NCBI GenBank assembly: GCA_019429105.1
Contig: JAHYJE010000006.1
Span: 29,770 to 93,769 of the forward strand
Source of the DNA: Syntrophobacterales bacterium
GTDB taxonomy: Bacteria; Desulfobacterota; Syntrophia; Syntrophales; UBA5619
Length of the DNA stretch: 64,000 nt
Direction: 5' to 3'
This document shows positions 61,402-64,000 of the stretch, piece after piece. Every line of letters begins with the position of its first letter. Position 1 is the stretch's first letter. The notes below the pieces were generated by a model. It did no database searches. It saw only the letters and a program-made list of their open reading frames with translations, and was not told the DNA's origin. The translations under genes were made by a program, and so were the position numbers.

Positions 61402-61436
61402 TGATCGGGACGGGGGCGGCGCCGCCGTCCCGATCA
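61402..61436 (+). terminator. Strong hairpin after the porin gene
   Basis: TGATCGGGACGG pairs perfectly with CCGTCCCGATCA around an 11-nt GC-rich loop; only AAAATG follows, no T-run. Probably a transcript-end stabiliser or partial terminator. Confidence 0.6.
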
Positions 61437-61544
61437 AAATGCAAAAGGGGCAAGCAGGCGCCATACAAAGGTTTTCTATGAATAAGTCTGCGATTTAATG
61501 AACATTGAATTTTATTTTCTGAAAATTAAAAAAGGAGAAATGAT

Positions 61545-61871
61545 ATGAAACAAAGAGGATTCATGGTGTTATTAGCGGTCGCTTTAACTCTTTTGGCAGT
61601 TTCGCTGACCGGGATCGCCGCTGCCGCCCAGCTGAAAATGGTCGGGGTGATAACCAAAATCGAGCTGGCCGACAAGGACGCAAAAACGGCAACGGCGACG
61701 CTCAAGGACAACAAGACCGAACAGAGCGTTGTTATTGTTATCAATGACGAGCTTACCCTTGACAAGCTCAAGGATCATCGTATTGTTGAGGGCGATGAAA
61801 TCCGCTGCAAGTATGAAGTTATCGATGGCAAGAATGTAAGCACGTATTTCCGGAAAACGGCTGGATGCTGA
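61545..61871 (+). CDS. Small exported protein upstream of the octaheme cytochrome
   Basis: 108-aa protein with signal peptide (VLLAVALTLLAVSLTGIAAAA) and a small beta-rich mature part (VGVITKIELADKDAKTATATLKD; QSVVIVINDELTLDKLKD; VEGDEIRCKYEVIDGKNVSTYFRK). AAGGAG precedes ATG. Two cysteines (RCKY and terminal GC). The cytochrome gene follows 63 nt later, so it may be an accessory periplasmic protein. Confidence 0.72.
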   Translation: MKQRGFMVLLAVALTLLAVSLTGIAAAAQLKMVGVITKIELADKDAKTATATLKDNKTEQSVVIVINDELTLDKLKDHRIVEGDEIRCKYEVIDGKNVSTYFRKTAGC

Positions 61872-61934
61872 TGGGGGGCGGTCGCCGGTAAAGCGGCGCT
61901 TCCTGCTTTAACTGATTGAAAGAGAGATGATCCG

Positions 61935-63302
61935 ATGAAAAGCAATAAGGTTATGACTGCCCTCTTGCTGGGGGTGTTGGTGGCTTCGTCGGCTTTTGCC
62001 ACGGAGCACCCGGGCAAGGAGTTTATCGAACAAAACGGCTACAAGGGGCCGGTTACCTGTGAGGAGTGCCATCCCGGGAAGGCCAGGGAATTCCTCTCCA
62101 CCGTGCACTGGAAACACGCTTCTCCGGTAACCAATGTGGAAGGGCTCGATCCCGAGAAGGAATACGGGATGAAAAACCGTATTTACACGATGTGCAACGG
62201 CAATGACATCGTCAACAACATGAAGGAAGTGCCGGTAAATCCGCAAACCGGCAAGACCAAGATCACCGGCTGCAACACCTGCCATCCGGGCAATCACCTA
62301 AGCGATGTGGGAAGCGTCGGCAGCGAAGCGGAAAGCGCAGTTGATTGTCTGATCTGTCACTCCAGCAGTTACGATTTTACCAAGCGCAAGCCGTTCAAGG
62401 ATGCGCAGGGCCGGATCGTGATGGGGCAGGACCGGAGCGTCAAGGCTGCGGCATCTATCGGCAAGCCGGCGGTCAAAAATTGCATGGTCTGTCATGAGTC
62501 GGCAGGCGGCGGTGTATTGATCAAGCGCGGTTTTTCCTATACAAAAGAAAACGATGTGCATGCGGCCAAGAAAATGGTTTGCGTTGACTGCCACAAGACG
62601 GTTAACCACAAGATTCCCACCGGTTTTGATCCGAACAACTGGGCAAGCGACGGAGTGAAAGTCGCCTGCAGCGACTGTCATGGAGAAAAACCCCACAAGG
62701 AACAGGCCTATAACCGTCATACCGCGAAAATAGCCTGTCAAACCTGCCATATCCCCAGAAACGGCGGCGCCATTGCGAAGGATTTCACCAAATGGGAGCA
62801 GCTTGCGGATAAATTTTACGAACCGGCCACTATCCAGGGCGACGTCCGGGCCACCATTCCGGTCTATGCCTGGTATAACCTGCAGGTGAAAAACAGCCCC
62901 GAGTTTATCGGCCCGAAGGGGAGCCGGAAGGACAAAAAGAGCAAGATCTATCCGTTCAAGGTATTTCAGGGAAAGGCCTTCTTCGACAAGAAAACCAAAC
63001 AACTGATGGCGATGGATTTTGCCCCGCCGATGGCAACGGGCGACGCCCTGGCCGGCGTAGCTTCGGCAGCAAAGACCCTGGGAATTAAAAATTACGAGCC
63101 GACGCCTGGCTGGCAGACGCTCTATTTCGGGAGCAACCACCTTGTCACCAAATCCGGGGCGCTGACCTGCACCAGTTGCCACGGCCTCAGCGGCGTCCTT
63201 AATTTCAAGGCCCTCGGCTATTCCGACAAGGAAATCTCCCGGCTGACCAGCCCGGAAATCTACTTCCAAAAGGTGCTCGAAAAACAGAAAGAGGACTGGT
63301 AG
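61935..63302 (+). CDS. Octaheme c-type cytochrome
   Basis: 455-aa periplasmic multiheme cytochrome with signal peptide (MTALLLGVLVASSAFA). Eight CxxCH heme sites at about residues 42, 113, 138, 183, 216, 245, 268 and 412: CEECH, CNTCH, CLICH, CMVCH, CVDCH, CSDCH, CQTCH, CTSCH. A long non-heme insert (about 280-400) separates sites 7 and 8. The number fits octaheme tetrathionate- or hydroxylamine-type reductase families, but I see no motif fixing the substrate. It could also be an electron-transfer shuttle. Confidence 0.9.
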   Translation: MKSNKVMTALLLGVLVASSAFATEHPGKEFIEQNGYKGPVTCEECHPGKAREFLSTVHWKHASPVTNVEGLDPEKEYGMKNRIYTMCNGNDIVNNMKEVPVNPQTGKTKITGCNTCHPGNHLSDVGSVGSEAESAVDCLICHSSSYDFTKRKPFKDAQGRIVMGQDRSVKAAASIGKPAVKNCMVCHESAGGGVLIKRGFSYTKENDVHAAKKMVCVDCHKTVNHKIPTGFDPNNWASDGVKVACSDCHGEKPHKEQAYNRHTAKIACQTCHIPRNGGAIAKDFTKWEQLADKFYEPATIQGDVRATIPVYAWYNLQVKNSPEFIGPKGSRKDKKSKIYPFKVFQGKAFFDKKTKQLMAMDFAPPMATGDALAGVASAAKTLGIKNYEPTPGWQTLYFGSNHLVTKSGALTCTSCHGLSGVLNFKALGYSDKEISRLTSPEIYFQKVLEKQKEDW

Positions 63303-63321
63303 CCAATCTTCGTGAATCACT

Positions 63322-63365
63322 CTCCGGAACATTGAGATTAACGTTGGGAAAGCAGTGTTCCGGAG
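63322..63365 (+). terminator. Hairpin after the cytochrome gene
   Basis: CTCCGGAACA (63322-63331) and TGTTCCGGAG (63356-63365) form a 10-bp stem with a 24-nt loop. Only TAATAATTAGG follows, so termination is uncertain. Confidence 0.5.
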
Positions 63366-63549
63366 TAATAATTAGGAGAAAATAAACTGGGCATAAAAGG
63401 AAAATCACTCCTATCCTTTCCGAACAACAAAGAAACTGTTATCAATAATTAGCGATAGAGGTAATTGTAAAACTCGTCCAAATACCTTCTCCTTCCCCCT
63501 TGACGGGTGAGGGGCGGGCGGGGGTGATGCGTAATGACTTATCATCCCC

Positions 63550-64000
63550 TTATTCGAGCTTCACCTGGTAGGTCACGGTTCCGGAAACACTCGCTGCCAG
63601 CGAGCCCGTGAATGTCCACTGGATCGAGCCGCCGCCCGATATCGAGGGCACGCAAGCGGTCAGGTTCGGCGGCAGTGGCTCGCCACACGCCACGGAGAGA
63701 AATGCCGTGTAAGGCGGCGTCATGTCACGAACCACCAGGTTGTTGATTGGATTAACGCCGTTGTTGAGATAGGTGATGCGGTATTCAAGCACGTCCCCCT
63801 GCTTGGCCGTGTTCCTGGTCGCCCACGGACCGTCCTTTGTGACATTGCGCACCTCCTTGGTCAACAGCAGGGCCACGTCGCTGACGATGGTGAGGTCCTG
63901 GTGCGTATAGCTGCCGGTCAGTGCGGGGTTGGCGTTGGTGTAGTTGAAGTTGGCCTGGATGGTTACCAGGTTCGAGGCGCCCGGCGGCGCTTGGGCCGGG
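63550..64000 (-). CDS. DUF11-repeat surface protein, C-terminal part
   Basis: Open frame to the window edge on the minus strand (about 150 residues visible). It shows the DUF11 conserved repeat: KQGDVLEYRITYLNNGVNPINNLVVRDMTPPYTAFLSVAC, SIQWTFTGSLAASVSGTVTYQVKLE. Upstream part reads ANFNYTNANPALTGSYTHQDLTIVS. Such repeats are in large, secreted or cell-surface proteins. The 5' end is outside the window. Confidence 0.82.
   Translation of the reverse strand, partial: PAQAPPGASNLVTIQANFNYTNANPALTGSYTHQDLTIVSDVALLLTKEVRNVTKDGPWATRNTAKQGDVLEYRITYLNNGVNPINNLVVRDMTPPYTAFLSVACGEPLPPNLTACVPSISGGGSIQWTFTGSLAASVSGTVTYQVKLE

Noticed and set aside
63458..63475. GAGGTAATTGTAAAACTC, similar to the element's terminal repeat
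   Set aside because: Only one end, two mismatches, no second repeat or target duplication; could be a relic but not supportable.

Overview
The window looks like chromosomal DNA of an anaerobic Gram-negative bacterium, most likely a deltaproteobacterium (Desulfobacterota; Syntrophales-like is my best guess). The inference rests on two TRAP transporter/acyl-CoA catabolic operons, an octaheme periplasmic cytochrome c with a DUF3373-type outer-membrane protein, an LpxR-like outer-membrane enzyme, and a TusA/DsrE/IscS-like/IscU sulfur cluster of a type I associate with sulfur-metabolising anaerobes. No rRNA or phylogenetic marker allows a firm placement.

Layout. 0-7 kb (minus strand): a broken DUF1016 nuclease gene split by a small non-autonomous element, the tusA-dsrE-iscS-iscU operon whose IscS-like protein lacks the PLP lysine, then cysK-dinB-lpxR. 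7.4-15.8 kb (minus): a TetR-regulated operon with a TRAP transporter, crotonase, acyl-CoA ligase, MaoC hydratase and biotin-type carboxyltransferase. 16-25 kb: housekeeping genes (hsp20, lon, frameshifted maf, yggS, flavin reductase, metallo-hydrolase, amidohydrolase, mutM, thiM). 25-40 kb: a defence island with a frameshifted RelE-type toxin and its XRE antitoxin, an AbiEi/AbiEii pair whose toxin is cut by an IS21-like scar, and a tightly overlapping seven-gene operon behind an XRE regulator: DNA methylase with an HsdR_N-like domain, HsdS, RhuM, a 59-aa protein, a winged-helix protein, DndD and a DndE-HerA fusion. An AlbA/Schlafen-type regulator follows.

40-47 kb: ARPP-1-like protein and WYL regulator (divergent), four minus-strand tRNA genes, tpiA-secG, tRNA-Leu, two small exported proteins and a ferredoxin-like protein. 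47-56 kb: a DUF1460 protein, a DUF4922/glycosyltransferase pair, and a second catabolic operon (TRAP dctPQM, phenylacetate-CoA-ligase-like enzyme, 58-aa protein, HMG-CoA-lyase-like enzyme). 56-64 kb: M48-type peptidase, B12-riboswitch-controlled tonB, ArsR regulator, a frameshifted porin, a small exported protein, an octaheme cytochrome, and the 3' end of a DUF11-repeat surface protein.

Cross-cutting features. A 153-175 bp inverted-repeat element with 4-bp target duplications occurs four times, in three of them with a readable target duplication (CGAT, TCAA, TCTA); it disrupts at least two genes. Several genes carry apparent single-base indels, which may be real pseudogenes or assembly errors. 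The strongest candidate for an undescribed system is the methylase-HsdS-DndD-DndE/HerA operon, which has no DndC or HsdR; the second is the sulfur cluster with a desulfurase-like protein that cannot bind PLP covalently.
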